Assembly: GCF_900635445.1 (NCBI RefSeq)
Contig: NZ_LR134117.1
Span: forward strand, 2,108,001 to 2,172,000
Length of the DNA stretch: 64,000 nt
Origin: Serratia odorifera
Lineage (GTDB): Bacteria > Pseudomonadota > Gammaproteobacteria > Enterobacterales > Enterobacteriaceae
Direction: 5' to 3'
Shown here: piece after piece, positions 55,761-64,000 of the stretch
How the letters are laid out: each line of letters opens with the position of its first letter
Position numbering within the stretch: the stretch's first letter is position 1
Program-made: the position numbers and the translations under genes
The notes under the pieces: generated by a model
The model's database searches: none
What the model saw: only the letters and a program-made list of their open reading frames with translations
Told to the model about the DNA's origin: nothing

Positions 55761-56846
55761 ATGGATATTTTGGACGAGTTACACAGCCTTTCTGCAAAGA
55801 TAAAACAACAATCTTCATTTATTCAAACAGAAGAAGCGACAAAAAGCGCCTTTGTCATGCCATTCATCAACCGCGTGCTTGGCTATGACGTTTTTGATCC
55901 TACAGAAGTCATTCCGGAGTTCATTTGTGATGTCGGTACTAAAAAAGGCGAGAAAATCGACTTCGCCATATTGAAAGGAGGTGAAATACAAATTCTTATT
56001 GAGTGTAAGAAAATAGGTGAGCCTCTTAATATCAATCATGCTTCGCAACTGTTCAGATATTTTCACGTTACTAATGCAAGGATTTCCGTCTTAACCAATG
56101 GTCAGGTTTATAAATTTTTTACCGATCTCGACGCACCAAACAAGATGGATGAAAAGCCGTTCCTCGAGTTAGACTTGTTAGACATTGACGAAAACGTCGT
56201 TCCAGAATTAGTTAAATTGACCAAATCAGCGTTTGATGTCGAGTCTATTGTCAATGCTGCCGGTGAATTGAAATATGTAAGCCAAATCAAAAAAATCTTT
56301 TCAACACAATTTACCAACCCAGAAGAAGATTTTGTAAAGTTATTTGCATCTCGAGTTTATGACGGCATGCTGACGCAAAAAGTCAGAGACTTATTTACCC
56401 TATTGACAAAGAAAGCTGCAAATCAATGGCTCAATGATCAAGTCAACGAACGCTTAAAATCAGCTATCAGCGGTACGGTAAAAAATGCAACAGACAGTGA
56501 AGTCAAGGACGATGCCGGCGAGATCAATGCCGAACAGTCAGAAGATGATAAGGATGACATCATTACATCGGAGCATGAAATAGAAGGCTTCCATATTGTT
56601 AAGTCGATCGTGCGTACGGTGGTTGAATCTACGCGTATTACTTACAGAGATACAAAAAGCTACTTCGGTATATTATTAGATGATAATAATAGAAAACCTA
56701 TATGCCGCTTGCATTTTAACCGTAATCAACTGTATATCGGTGTTTTTGATGAAGAAAAGAAAGAAACGCGTCATCTGATCGAAACTCTGGATGATATTTA
56801 TCAATATGCGGAACAATTAAAAAACACAATAAACAATTACAACTGA
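55761..56846 (+). CDS. Solitary HsdR_N-type PD-(D/E)XK nuclease-like protein
   Basis: The 361-residue protein resembles the N-terminal domain of type I restriction subunit HsdR (COG4748-like), without helicase or partner genes. The likely catalytic set is Asp67 (EKIDFAI), then Glu81 and Lys83 (LIECKK), a D-ExK motif. An acidic linker (about 240-275) leads to a C-terminal domain (about 278-361). The ATG at 55761 lies 9 bases after AAGGGG; the ATG at 55752 is too close to it. The gene and its upstream DNA are markedly AT-rich, suggesting acquisition. DNA defence or repair is possible, unproven. Confidence 0.75.
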   Translation: MDILDELHSLSAKIKQQSSFIQTEEATKSAFVMPFINRVLGYDVFDPTEVIPEFICDVGTKKGEKIDFAILKGGEIQILIECKKIGEPLNINHASQLFRYFHVTNARISVLTNGQVYKFFTDLDAPNKMDEKPFLELDLLDIDENVVPELVKLTKSAFDVESIVNAAGELKYVSQIKKIFSTQFTNPEEDFVKLFASRVYDGMLTQKVRDLFTLLTKKAANQWLNDQVNERLKSAISGTVKNATDSEVKDDAGEINAEQSEDDKDDIITSEHEIEGFHIVKSIVRTVVESTRITYRDTKSYFGILLDDNNRKPICRLHFNRNQLYIGVFDEEKKETRHLIETLDDIYQYAEQLKNTINNYN

Positions 56847-56936
56847 CTCCCGTAATTACTCAGTGTTAGATACACTTTCCTTTCCGGTTAAACGTTGACA
56901 AGATTGGCAGGAATATCATGCCAATCTTGTGTGCGT

Positions 56937-57560
56937 TTAGCGAGAGAGCGCCAGCCAGGCCTGCAACGAAGGGCGCTGCCACTGTTGTTGGGCATAGCGC
57001 TGCAGATGCTCCGGCACCGCATCACCGTGCATGACCAAGCGGTTGAGCATCAACGCCAAATCGCTGTCGGCAATGCACCATTCACCAAACAGATGTTCCT
57101 GCCCATGTACCAGTAGCCTGTTGGCGGCGGTGAACAACTTCTGCGCCGCGGCTTGCGCCTCGGTGGATAACGCGGCGAATTTGCCGCCGTTGAAAACGGC
57201 TTCGGTCGGACGCTCGGCGCGGATTGGCAGCAGATCGCTGCGCAACCAGGCCTGAACTTCACGCGCCTTGGCGCGCAGCTGTAGATCGCGCGGATACACC
57301 GGTGGCTGTGGGAACAGCTCTTCCAGGTATTCGTCAATAGCCGAGGATTCTGTCAGGGCAAAACCATTATGGATCAAGGTTGGCACTCGATGGGTCAGCG
57401 AAATATCGGCAAAAGCAGCGCCAAGATGTTCGCCCCGCGATAAATCGACCGGCACCGTTTTGAATGGAATGTTTTTTTCGCTCAACGTGATAAACGCGGA
57501 CATCGCATAAGGGCTGAAGAAGTTGGCATCGGTATACAATATGGTGGTTGGCTGGTTCAT
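56937..57560 (-). CDS. yfcF: YfcF-type glutathione S-transferase
   Basis: The 207-residue protein has a thioredoxin-like N-terminal domain (FFSPYAMSAF, RVPTLIHNGFALTESSAIDEYLEE) and a helical C-terminal domain with WLRSDLLPIRAERPTE and LFGEWCIADSDLALMLNRL. These segments follow E. coli YfcF, which has glutathione transferase and peroxidase activity. The substrate is unknown. It separates the nuclease gene from the vgrG operon and faces both. Confidence 0.88.
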   Translation of the reverse strand: MNQPTTILYTDANFFSPYAMSAFITLSEKNIPFKTVPVDLSRGEHLGAAFADISLTHRVPTLIHNGFALTESSAIDEYLEELFPQPPVYPRDLQLRAKAREVQAWLRSDLLPIRAERPTEAVFNGGKFAALSTEAQAAAQKLFTAANRLLVHGQEHLFGEWCIADSDLALMLNRLVMHGDAVPEHLQRYAQQQWQRPSLQAWLALSR

Positions 57561-57615
57561 AAGGTGTCCTGAAAATAAACGGAGTGAACTGATGATAATT
57601 GCTGACTAACCTGGC

Positions 57616-57639
57616 GAAATCAATAAGGAAATCAATAAG
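57616..57639. repeat. Tandem 12-bp direct repeat upstream of vgrG
   Basis: GAAATCAATAAG occurs twice head to tail (57616-57627 and 57628-57639) in the AT-rich spacer between yfcF and vgrG. It could be a regulator site or simple slippage. Confidence 0.7.
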
Positions 57640-57817
57640 AAAATTAATATCGCCATAAGGTATGTTAATGATCGTTGGTCATTTTCAGGCAATAATTCAG
57701 ACCGTCTCACAGAATTGGTTAATTTCACTAATAAATGTTGTACCAGAAAGTAAAAATACGCTAGAAGGTGATACAGGTGATTTTTTAATCTGACACTTCT
57801 CTGCACGGGTTTTGCTT

Positions 57818-60037
57818 ATGCTGGATCGGATTACTGCACATACTCCTCTCGGGCCTGACGCGCTGATGTTCTGGTCTTTGCAGGGCAGCGAGCAACTCGC
57901 CAGGCCCTATGTCTTTCAGGTGGAACTGCTTAGCCAAAACTTTCGCCTCGATCGCCGGGCATTGCTTGGCCAGCCGGTCACGCTGGCCATTCCTACCCAG
58001 AACCCGCTTACGCCACGCTACCTGAACGGCAAGGTTACGGCGGCGGCGGTGCGCAGCCAGGAACTCAACGACACGCGCTATGCGGTATATCAGCTGCGGC
58101 TGGAGCCGGATCTGTGGCCGATGATGCGCGATCGCAACTTCCGTATTTTCCAGCAGTTGACGGTGCCGCAGATCGTTAAAACCTTGCTGGCGGAGCAGAA
58201 TGTCACCTGCGAGGATCGGCTGACCGGCGCCTATCGGCAGTGGGAATATTGCGTGCAATATCAGGAGAGCAGCTACAACTTCATCAGCCGGCTGATGGAG
58301 CTGGAGGGCATTTACTACTTCTTCCGCCATGAAATGGGCAAGCAGACGCTGGTGCTGATGGATGCGCCGCAGGCGCATCAACCCTTCGAAGGTTACGAAA
58401 CCATTGTGTATCACATGACCCCTTCCGGCGGCAGCACGGCGGAAGAGGGCATCAGCCAGTGGTCGGTCAACGATGTGGTGACGCCAGGTATTTACAGCAT
58501 TGATGATTACGACTTCCGCAAACCCAACGCCTGGCTGTTCCAGGCTCGGCAGAATCCGGCTTCTCCCCAGCCGGGGCAGATTGACGTTTACGATTGGCCA
58601 GGACGCTTTGTCGATCATCAGCATGGGGAATTCTACGCGCGTATCCGGCAAGAGGCCTGGCAGGCCGGGCACCAGCAAACCAGCGGCACCGGCACCGCAT
58701 TGGGGATTGCGCCGGGCCATACCTTTACCCTGCATAACGCCCCTTACGCCAGCGACAATGTCGAGTATCTGGTGACCCAGGCGGAGTACCACCTGCGTGA
58801 AAATCGCTATGCCAGCGGCGGAGAGAGCAGCGAGCACCGTATCGATTTCAACGTAATGCCGGCCGACGTGCCCTTTCGCCCGGAGCAACAAGCCCCCTGG
58901 CCGAAAACCTGCGGGCCGCAAACCGCCAAGGTGGTGGGGCCAAAAGGCGAATCGATCTGGACCGACAGGTATGGCCGGGTCAAGGTCAAGTTTCACTGGG
59001 ATCGGCTGGCGGCCGGCGACGACACCAGTTCCTGCTGGGTCCGCGTTTCCAGCGCCTGGGCCGGTCAAGGCTTTGGCGGAGTGCAGATCCCGCGGGTTAA
59101 CGATGAGGTGGTGGTCGATTTCATCAACGGCGATCCGGACCGGCCCATCATTATCGGGCGAGTCTATAACGAAGCCAGCATGCCGCCGTGGGCGCTGCCG
59201 GCGGCGGCGACGCAGATGGGGTTTATGAGCCGTTCGAAGGACGGTACGCCGGATAATGCCAACGCGTTGCGCTTTGAAGACAAGGCCGGATCGGAACAGC
59301 TGTGGATCCAGGCCGAACGCAACATGGATACCAACGTCAAGAATGAGGAAAGCCACTCCGTCGGCAGCAACCGCACCAAAACCGTCGGTGCCGATGAAAC
59401 CAGCCACATCAAGCAGAATCGCAACAAAAACGTCGATGGCAACGAAACGGTGATTATCGGGCAAAACCGCAGCAAGACCGTCAGTGGCAATGAAACCACC
59501 ACGGTAAAACAGAACCGCAGCCAAACCGTTGAAGGCAGTGAAACGCTTATGGTGCAGCAAAGCCGCAGCGAGACCATCACCGGCGAACATTCGGCGACGG
59601 TGAAGAGCAATCAGACTGCAACGGTAGAAGGCAATCAGGTGATGACGGTCAATCAGGATCGAACCCGGACGGTGAATGGCAATGAGAAGGTCAGCGTCGT
59701 AAAGAACCGCGAGGTGCAGGTGACCGGCCACCAGACGCTGGGGGTAACCGGCAATCGTCAAGCCTCGATTACCGGCAGCGAAAACAAACTGATTGGCCAA
59801 AAGCAGGAGGTCAATATTGGCGAGGGGCGCACCATCGTGATTAACGGCGGCGATACGCGTTACACCGATGGCGTGGTGAGCGATAGCGCGTCGCAGGCGT
59901 TCCAGATCAGCGTAGGGGAATCTACCGGTATCACTATTTCATCCGGCAGCATCGAAATTGTTGCCGGCGGCGCCAGCATTACCATCAATTCGGCGGGCGT
60001 GATGGTCAACGGCACCAAAATCGAACTCAATGCCTGA
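57818..60037 (+). CDS. vgrG: VgrG, type VI secretion spike protein
   Basis: VgrG trimers tip the Hcp tube and carry effectors out of the cell. The 739-residue protein has the gp27-like domain (LDRITAHTPLGPDALMF to about residue 350) and a gp5/OB fold (GRVKVKFHWDRL, SSCWVRVSSAWAGQGFGG, IPRVNDEVVVDFINGDPDRPIIIGRVYN). A long C-terminal beta-helix made of about 10 repeats follows. No extra effector domain is present. The ATG at 57818 is the first good start. The next gene overlaps it by 8 bp. Confidence 0.95.
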   Translation: MLDRITAHTPLGPDALMFWSLQGSEQLARPYVFQVELLSQNFRLDRRALLGQPVTLAIPTQNPLTPRYLNGKVTAAAVRSQELNDTRYAVYQLRLEPDLWPMMRDRNFRIFQQLTVPQIVKTLLAEQNVTCEDRLTGAYRQWEYCVQYQESSYNFISRLMELEGIYYFFRHEMGKQTLVLMDAPQAHQPFEGYETIVYHMTPSGGSTAEEGISQWSVNDVVTPGIYSIDDYDFRKPNAWLFQARQNPASPQPGQIDVYDWPGRFVDHQHGEFYARIRQEAWQAGHQQTSGTGTALGIAPGHTFTLHNAPYASDNVEYLVTQAEYHLRENRYASGGESSEHRIDFNVMPADVPFRPEQQAPWPKTCGPQTAKVVGPKGESIWTDRYGRVKVKFHWDRLAAGDDTSSCWVRVSSAWAGQGFGGVQIPRVNDEVVVDFINGDPDRPIIIGRVYNEASMPPWALPAAATQMGFMSRSKDGTPDNANALRFEDKAGSEQLWIQAERNMDTNVKNEESHSVGSNRTKTVGADETSHIKQNRNKNVDGNETVIIGQNRSKTVSGNETTTVKQNRSQTVEGSETLMVQQSRSETITGEHSATVKSNQTATVEGNQVMTVNQDRTRTVNGNEKVSVVKNREVQVTGHQTLGVTGNRQASITGSENKLIGQKQEVNIGEGRTIVINGGDTRYTDGVVSDSASQAFQISVGESTGITISSGSIEIVAGGASITINSAGVMVNGTKIELNA
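59330..59790 (+). repeat. Tandem 16-residue beta-helix repeats inside vgrG
   Basis: About ten successive 48-bp units encode variants of NRSKTVSGNETTTVKQ, each with an Asn-Arg or similar pair and a Gly-Asn-Glu turn. This is the trimeric needle below the VgrG OB fold. The repeats are diverged, so recombination between them is unlikely to be frequent. Confidence 0.85.
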
Positions 60038-61629
60038 GCGGACGCCGATGATGCACAGCCAGGCGAGAAATCCCACCGAACAGCTCATGGCGCAACTGGA
60101 ACGGCAATGGTTGGCAGCCAGCGACGATCCGGCGGCGCGTTTGTTTATCTGGCGGGTGAAGGCGAATGCCGAATCGCTGATCCAGGCATTTATCGCGTTG
60201 CAACAGCAAGCGCCGGGCGACTACAGCACACCGGATCTGTTTATCGGTTTTATGGCGCCGTTTGATACCGCTTACGGTTATAGCCGGGCGCTGGCAGACG
60301 AATTGATCGAACGCTATGAAGCCAGCGACGGTGCGCAGGGCTGGGATTTCGAGCCGCTGCTGCCCTGCCTTGGCGCAACGCAGTGGCAGGCGTTGCTTGG
60401 TCACTTTGCCGAACATCATCGCGAACAGCTGCGCTATGTGGTGGCGGTGTTCACCCCCGGCACAGGTCAGCGATCGGGCAGCGCTGGAACGCTGGCTGGC
60501 GCAGAATGTAGAGCGCATCGCCGAGGGCGTGCGCGTGATGCTCATCGATACGCTGGAACAGCCAGTCTGGCAAGCGTTACAGCAGGCATTTCCCCAGCGG
60601 GTACGGCTGATGACGCCGGATATCGACGGTATGACGCTGATGCAGCAGACCGCCAGTCAGCTCAGCGATCGCGACGGCGATCGTCTGCGTTGCCGGCAGT
60701 TTATGGCCGATGCGTTGCTGCTATTGGAGCGCGGTACGCCGCAGCAGGTTGCCACCCGCGCCGGACTGGCGTTGGCCATTGCCGCTAAGCAAGGCTGGCT
60801 GGAACAGCAGGTAGTGATGCACAACATCATCGGCGGCGGCTGGGTGAAGGGGAAGTCTGCCGATAAGGCGGTGGCGGCGTATCGCCAGGCGCAGCAGGTG
60901 GCGCAGGGCATCGGCGACCAGCCGCTGCGTACTACTCTGCAGATGCAAAGCGCCTTCGGCGAAGGCGGTGCCTGGTTCAGCGTCGGCGAATATCGCCAGG
61001 CCGCTGGTGCCTATCGGCTGGCTGCCGGGCTGGCGCAGTTGGCGGGCAACCGACTCTTGGCGATCGAAGGGATGCGCATGGCGGGGCGATGCCTGGTATT
61101 GGATGGCGATCAAACCCACGCGCTGGCGGATTATGCCCAGGTGATTCATGCCGCACGGCCGCTGTCCGCCGAGGAGCGAGGGCAAACCACGCTGCCGCTG
61201 GCGCTGCAGGATTTACTGCATATTCAGGATGATAAGCGGGCCCAGGCGCTGGCGGATTGCGCTGACGCCTATCAACAGCGCAAGCAGCAGCTTATCTTGC
61301 GCGCCGAAAGCGAGGTGGCGCAGCAAGGGGCAACCCTCCAGGCGGTGCGCTTGGCGGAGAGTCGGTTACAGCAGGCGCTGGAACAGAGTTTTCAGCAGGC
61401 ACGTAGCCAGCGCGAACAGCTGATCCTCGAGGGCTACCCCGGCTTTCGTCAGGCGATTGCCATCGGCCGTCAGTATCTGCAACCGCAGTGGAGCGGCTTG
61501 CCGGAGATTGCCCATCCGTTTGATGCACCGGTCGGTGAATGGCAACAGATGCCGCACACCATGGCGCTGCCATCACAGGACGCCGCCGAAGAATTTATTC
61601 AACGCAGTACCAACAAGGATCAGGCATGA
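60030..61629 (+). pseudogene. T6SS-associated TPR-like protein of unknown function, frameshifted
   Basis: I do not recognise a named family. Joining the two frames across CCCCC at 60454-60458 (one base removed) gives 532 residues. The N-terminal 240 residues form an alpha/beta domain. Helical TPR-like repeats follow (AVAAYRQAQQVAQGIG, EYRQAAGAYRLAAGLAQLAGN, HALADYAQVIHAARPLS), then a long coiled coil rich in Gln, Glu and Arg (about 415-480). No signal peptide or membrane segment is seen. It overlaps vgrG by 8 bp and the next gene by 4 bp. It may be an effector-loading adaptor for the Rhs protein. Confidence 0.75.
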
Positions 61630-61751
61630 ACAAGGTGGTGATAATTGTGGTGGTCACGCTGCTGGTGATCGGGTTTATCAGCCTGTCGGACAGCGATCTG
61701 GCCTACGAAGCGCGCACCTTCCTGCGCGCCTTGCTGCGCGCGCTGTTCTGA
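61626..61751 (+). CDS. 41-residue single-span membrane peptide
   Basis: The frame from the ATG at 61626 overlaps the previous stop as ATGA and encodes 41 residues. A membrane helix (residues 4-19, VVIIVVVTLLVIGFIS) is followed by a charged amphipathic tail ending in LRALLRALF. Coupling to both neighbours argues that it is a real gene. No family is recognised. It could be a small inner-membrane partner of the effector or an immunity-like peptide; this is inference. Confidence 0.6.
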   Translation: MNKVVIIVVVTLLVIGFISLSDSDLAYEARTFLRALLRALF

Positions 61752-61775
61752 CCGGGGAACACTGAGGTTCGGCCT

Positions 61776-64000
61776 ATGCACTCCAGTTCGCACTTTGACC
61801 CTCAGCTTGGGATAGATATTCATACCTATCCGTTTGGCCCGTTGCCGACGCCGCACATCGCCCTGGTGTTTGACGTTTTTGATTACCTGCCGCTGATTGG
61901 CACCACGGTAAACGTCAACGGTATCAAACGGGCCAGCGCCGGCACCGGCGGGCTGGCGGTGCATATTCCGATCGGTGGCCCGTGGCTGCCTCCGCTGCGT
62001 GTGCCGGGTGGGCCACAGTTGGACAACGAACTGTTTATGGGCAGCAAAACGGTGCGCGTTGACGGCGAGCCGTTCTCGCGTATCACCATGCCGGTGTTGA
62101 GCTGCAACTTCATCGGTATGATGCCGCCGTTCCGGCCGAAGCGCCTGGCCAAACCCAAACCGCTGTCGCTGATGATGCCGCTGACGCTCAACCTGGCGCT
62201 CCCTAACCAGGTAGTGGTCGGCGGTCCCCCCACCGTCAACGTGATGGCGCTGTTGATGCGCGCCGGGTTGAGTGGATTGGGTAAAGGGTTGAAGAAATTC
62301 AAGAAAAGCGCGGGCTACGCCAAGTTGATGACGCAGTTTCAGCAACTGCGGCAAAAACTGTTTAAAAACATGGATCCCGGCTTCCTCAAGTGCAAGGTGC
62401 TGCGCGCTGAACCGGTCGATATACGCGATGGCAGCGTGGCGCTGGAACATCGAGACTTCGTACTACCGGGGCGGTTGCCGCTGATCTGGGCTCGCCACTA
62501 TTCGTCGGCGGATATCGATGATGCCGGTTATTGTGGCTATGGCTGGACAACGCCAGCGGATATTCGTCTGGAACGGGACGACAGTGGCGTAATGCTGTTA
62601 ACCCGGCCACAGGGGATCACCGCCTTTGGCAACATTCCGATCGGCCGGGGCGTGAGCATGCGGCGATAGGCTTGCCGGATGGTGGCCGCCTATGGTGGGA
62701 ACGGCAGAACCGCCAGCGCAGCTGGATCTATGAAGACAATGACGGGGTGTCATATTGCTTTGACGATGGCAGCGTCATGCCGTTGGCATCGCTGGGGGAC
62801 CGCAACGGCAACGGCTGGCGGCTGGTTCGTCAGCAGGGGCAACTGACACGGCTGGTGGAATATTCTGTCCAGGGCGCCAGCGGGCGAGAGGTGCATATCA
62901 CCAGCGAGCGCCAGCGTATCACCGTGATGCGTTTATACGATGCGCTCAACGGTGTTTACTCGCCGCTGGCCCGCTATGAATATGATGCCGATAACCAACT
63001 GGCGGCAGAGATTGACGCGTTGGGCGCCGCGCGCCGCTTTGACTATCAGCGCCGGCGTATGACTCAGCATCAGGATCGTAATGGTCAGCGTTTTCACTAT
63101 GCCTATGACCCGCAATGGCGAGTGATCCACGCCTGGGGCGATGGCGGGCTATATGACTATCAGTTTATCTACCACGATTTGCTGAACGAAGTCGAAGTCA
63201 CCGATTCGCTTGGCTATACCTCTCATATCCGCTTTGACAGTAGCGGTTTGCCGATTAGCGAGATCGATCCGTTGGGGGGCAATACGGTCTTTAGCTATGA
63301 CGATTTTGGGCGTCCGTTAAGCGTTACCCAGCCGGATGGTCGGCGTTATCAATGGGAGTATGACGCGCTAGGGTTGATCGTGGCGATGATCCAGCCCGAT
63401 GGCAGCCGGGTCAGTCTGGCGTATAACGATTTGGCGCAGCTGGTAGCGTTGTCTGACGCGAAGGGTGCCCAGTGGTTCATGGAACACGACCAACGGGGCA
63501 ACCTGCTGGCGCAACGCGATCCGACCGGCGTGACCCACCGCTACCGTTATGATGAGCTGGGGCAGCCGATCGCACTCTTGGCCGCCGACGGCGAGCGGCA
63601 ACGCTGTGAGTACGATCGTTATGGCTTTTTGCAAGCTTTGTCCAGCAATCACGGACAGCAATTGCAGCTCCGCTACGATCTGCGCGGTAATCTGCGTGTG
63701 AAAACCGACGAACTTGGTCAGCAGACCCGTTATGAATATGACGCAAAAGATCGCCTGTTGCAGGTGCTTGCGGCGGATGGAAAACGGCTGGCGATCGAAT
63801 ACGATCGTGAAGATCAACCGGTATGCTATCGCGACGAAGCGGGGCAGCAGATTCTGCTGCGTTATAACGCCACCGGCATGGTCACTGAATGCCTGACGCC
63901 AGAGGGAGAACGGGTAGCGTATCAGTATGACACCGAAGACCAACTGACGGCGGTGGTCAATCCGCTGGGGCAGACGTGGTGTTTGCGGCGCGATGGGCTG
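61776..64000 (+). pseudogene. PAAR-like/Rhs polymorphic toxin, frameshifted and cut by the window end
   Basis: The N-terminal part (about residues 1-130) is PAAR-like, with GTTVNVNG, GGPWLPPLRV and a MMPPFRPKR segment. Then AEPVDIRDGSVALEHRDFVLPG begins the DUF6531/Rhs region, followed by many YD repeats such as YEYDADNQL and YAYDPQWRV. At GGGG 62647-62650 the frame breaks and a stop falls at 62667-62669; adding one base restores RGREHAAIGLPDGGRLWWE and the frame stays open to the window edge. The C-terminal toxin and immunity gene lie outside. Secretion on VgrG is inferred from the operon. Confidence 0.9.

Noticed and set aside
55752..56846. Complete type I restriction-modification locus
   Set aside because: No hsdM, hsdS or helicase region is present on either side; only the nuclease-type domain exists.
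57606..57806. 66-codon minus-strand frame with a hydrophobic tail before vgrG
   Set aside because: It spans the promoter region and tandem repeat of vgrG and has no clear ribosome site; chance frame more likely.
59330..59790. Possible CRISPR-like array because of regular 48-bp spacing
   Set aside because: The units are diverged coding repeats in frame with VgrG, forming the beta-helix needle; there are no identical repeats or unique spacers.
57785..59800. 671-codon open frame antisense to vgrG
   Set aside because: It mirrors a GC-rich gene with strong codon bias and shows no family feature. The VgrG reading is certain, so this is a shadow frame.

Overview
The window is enterobacterial chromosome, most likely Serratia. 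Protein sequences and gene order match the E. coli K-12 mla-murA, degQS, rplM-rpsI, sspAB, gltBD, arcB, yraM-P, rnpB, yhaJK, yqj, exuT-uxaCA and ygj neighbourhoods closely. These blocks are joined as in Serratia, and the DNA is GC-rich (roughly 57-60% by eye). No plasmid, prophage, insertion sequence, tRNA, rRNA or CRISPR array is visible.

Layout. 1-2.3 kb: mlaC end, mlaB, ibaG, murA (outer-membrane lipid homeostasis and peptidoglycan precursor). 2.3-5.4 kb, minus strand: periplasmic proteases degS and degQ, then zapG. 5.6-9.5 kb, plus strand: zapE, the rplM-rpsI ribosomal operon and sspA-sspB. 9.6-15.5 kb, minus strand: glutamate synthase gltB-gltD with a 0.7-kb regulatory region holding a near-consensus Lrp box. 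16.2-21.2 kb: yhcC, arcB, elbB-mtgA, with the Hfq-type sRNA gene arcZ antisense in the arcB-elbB gap. 21.2-26.2 kb: dolP, diaA, yraN, lpoA, rsmI and the RNase P RNA gene rnpB with a textbook promoter. 26.3-32.6 kb: yhaK/yhaJ, yqjG, yqjF, yqjKED, yqjC, mzrA-yqjA. 33.4-38.8 kb: hexuronate regulon (exuR, exuT, uxaC-uxaA) with ExuR- and CRP-like sites. 38.9-47.9 kb: ygjV, sstT, alx with its pH/manganese-responsive leader, a glutamine amidotransferase, ygjR, ygjP, rlmG, fadH.

From about 48 kb the content is more accessory: an ABC-F ATPase, a MocR/GabR-type regulator divergent from gabT-gabD-permease (GABA catabolism), an AT-rich solitary HsdR_N-type nuclease, a YfcF glutathione transferase, and at the right end a vgrG-led type VI secretion effector operon (vgrG, a TPR-like gene of unknown function, a 41-residue membrane peptide, a PAAR-like/Rhs polymorphic toxin). 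The window ends before the Rhs toxin tip and any immunity gene.

A notable pattern is eight single-base frameshifts in seven genes, all between 32.5 and 62.7 kb (yqjA, exuT, the amidotransferase, the MocR gene twice, gabT, the TPR-like gene, rhs), most at short homopolymers and seven of them one-base insertions. No gene in the first 32 kb is broken. This looks more like base-calling error than decay, but should be verified. The best leads for undescribed biology are the two small genes between vgrG and rhs and the solitary nuclease.
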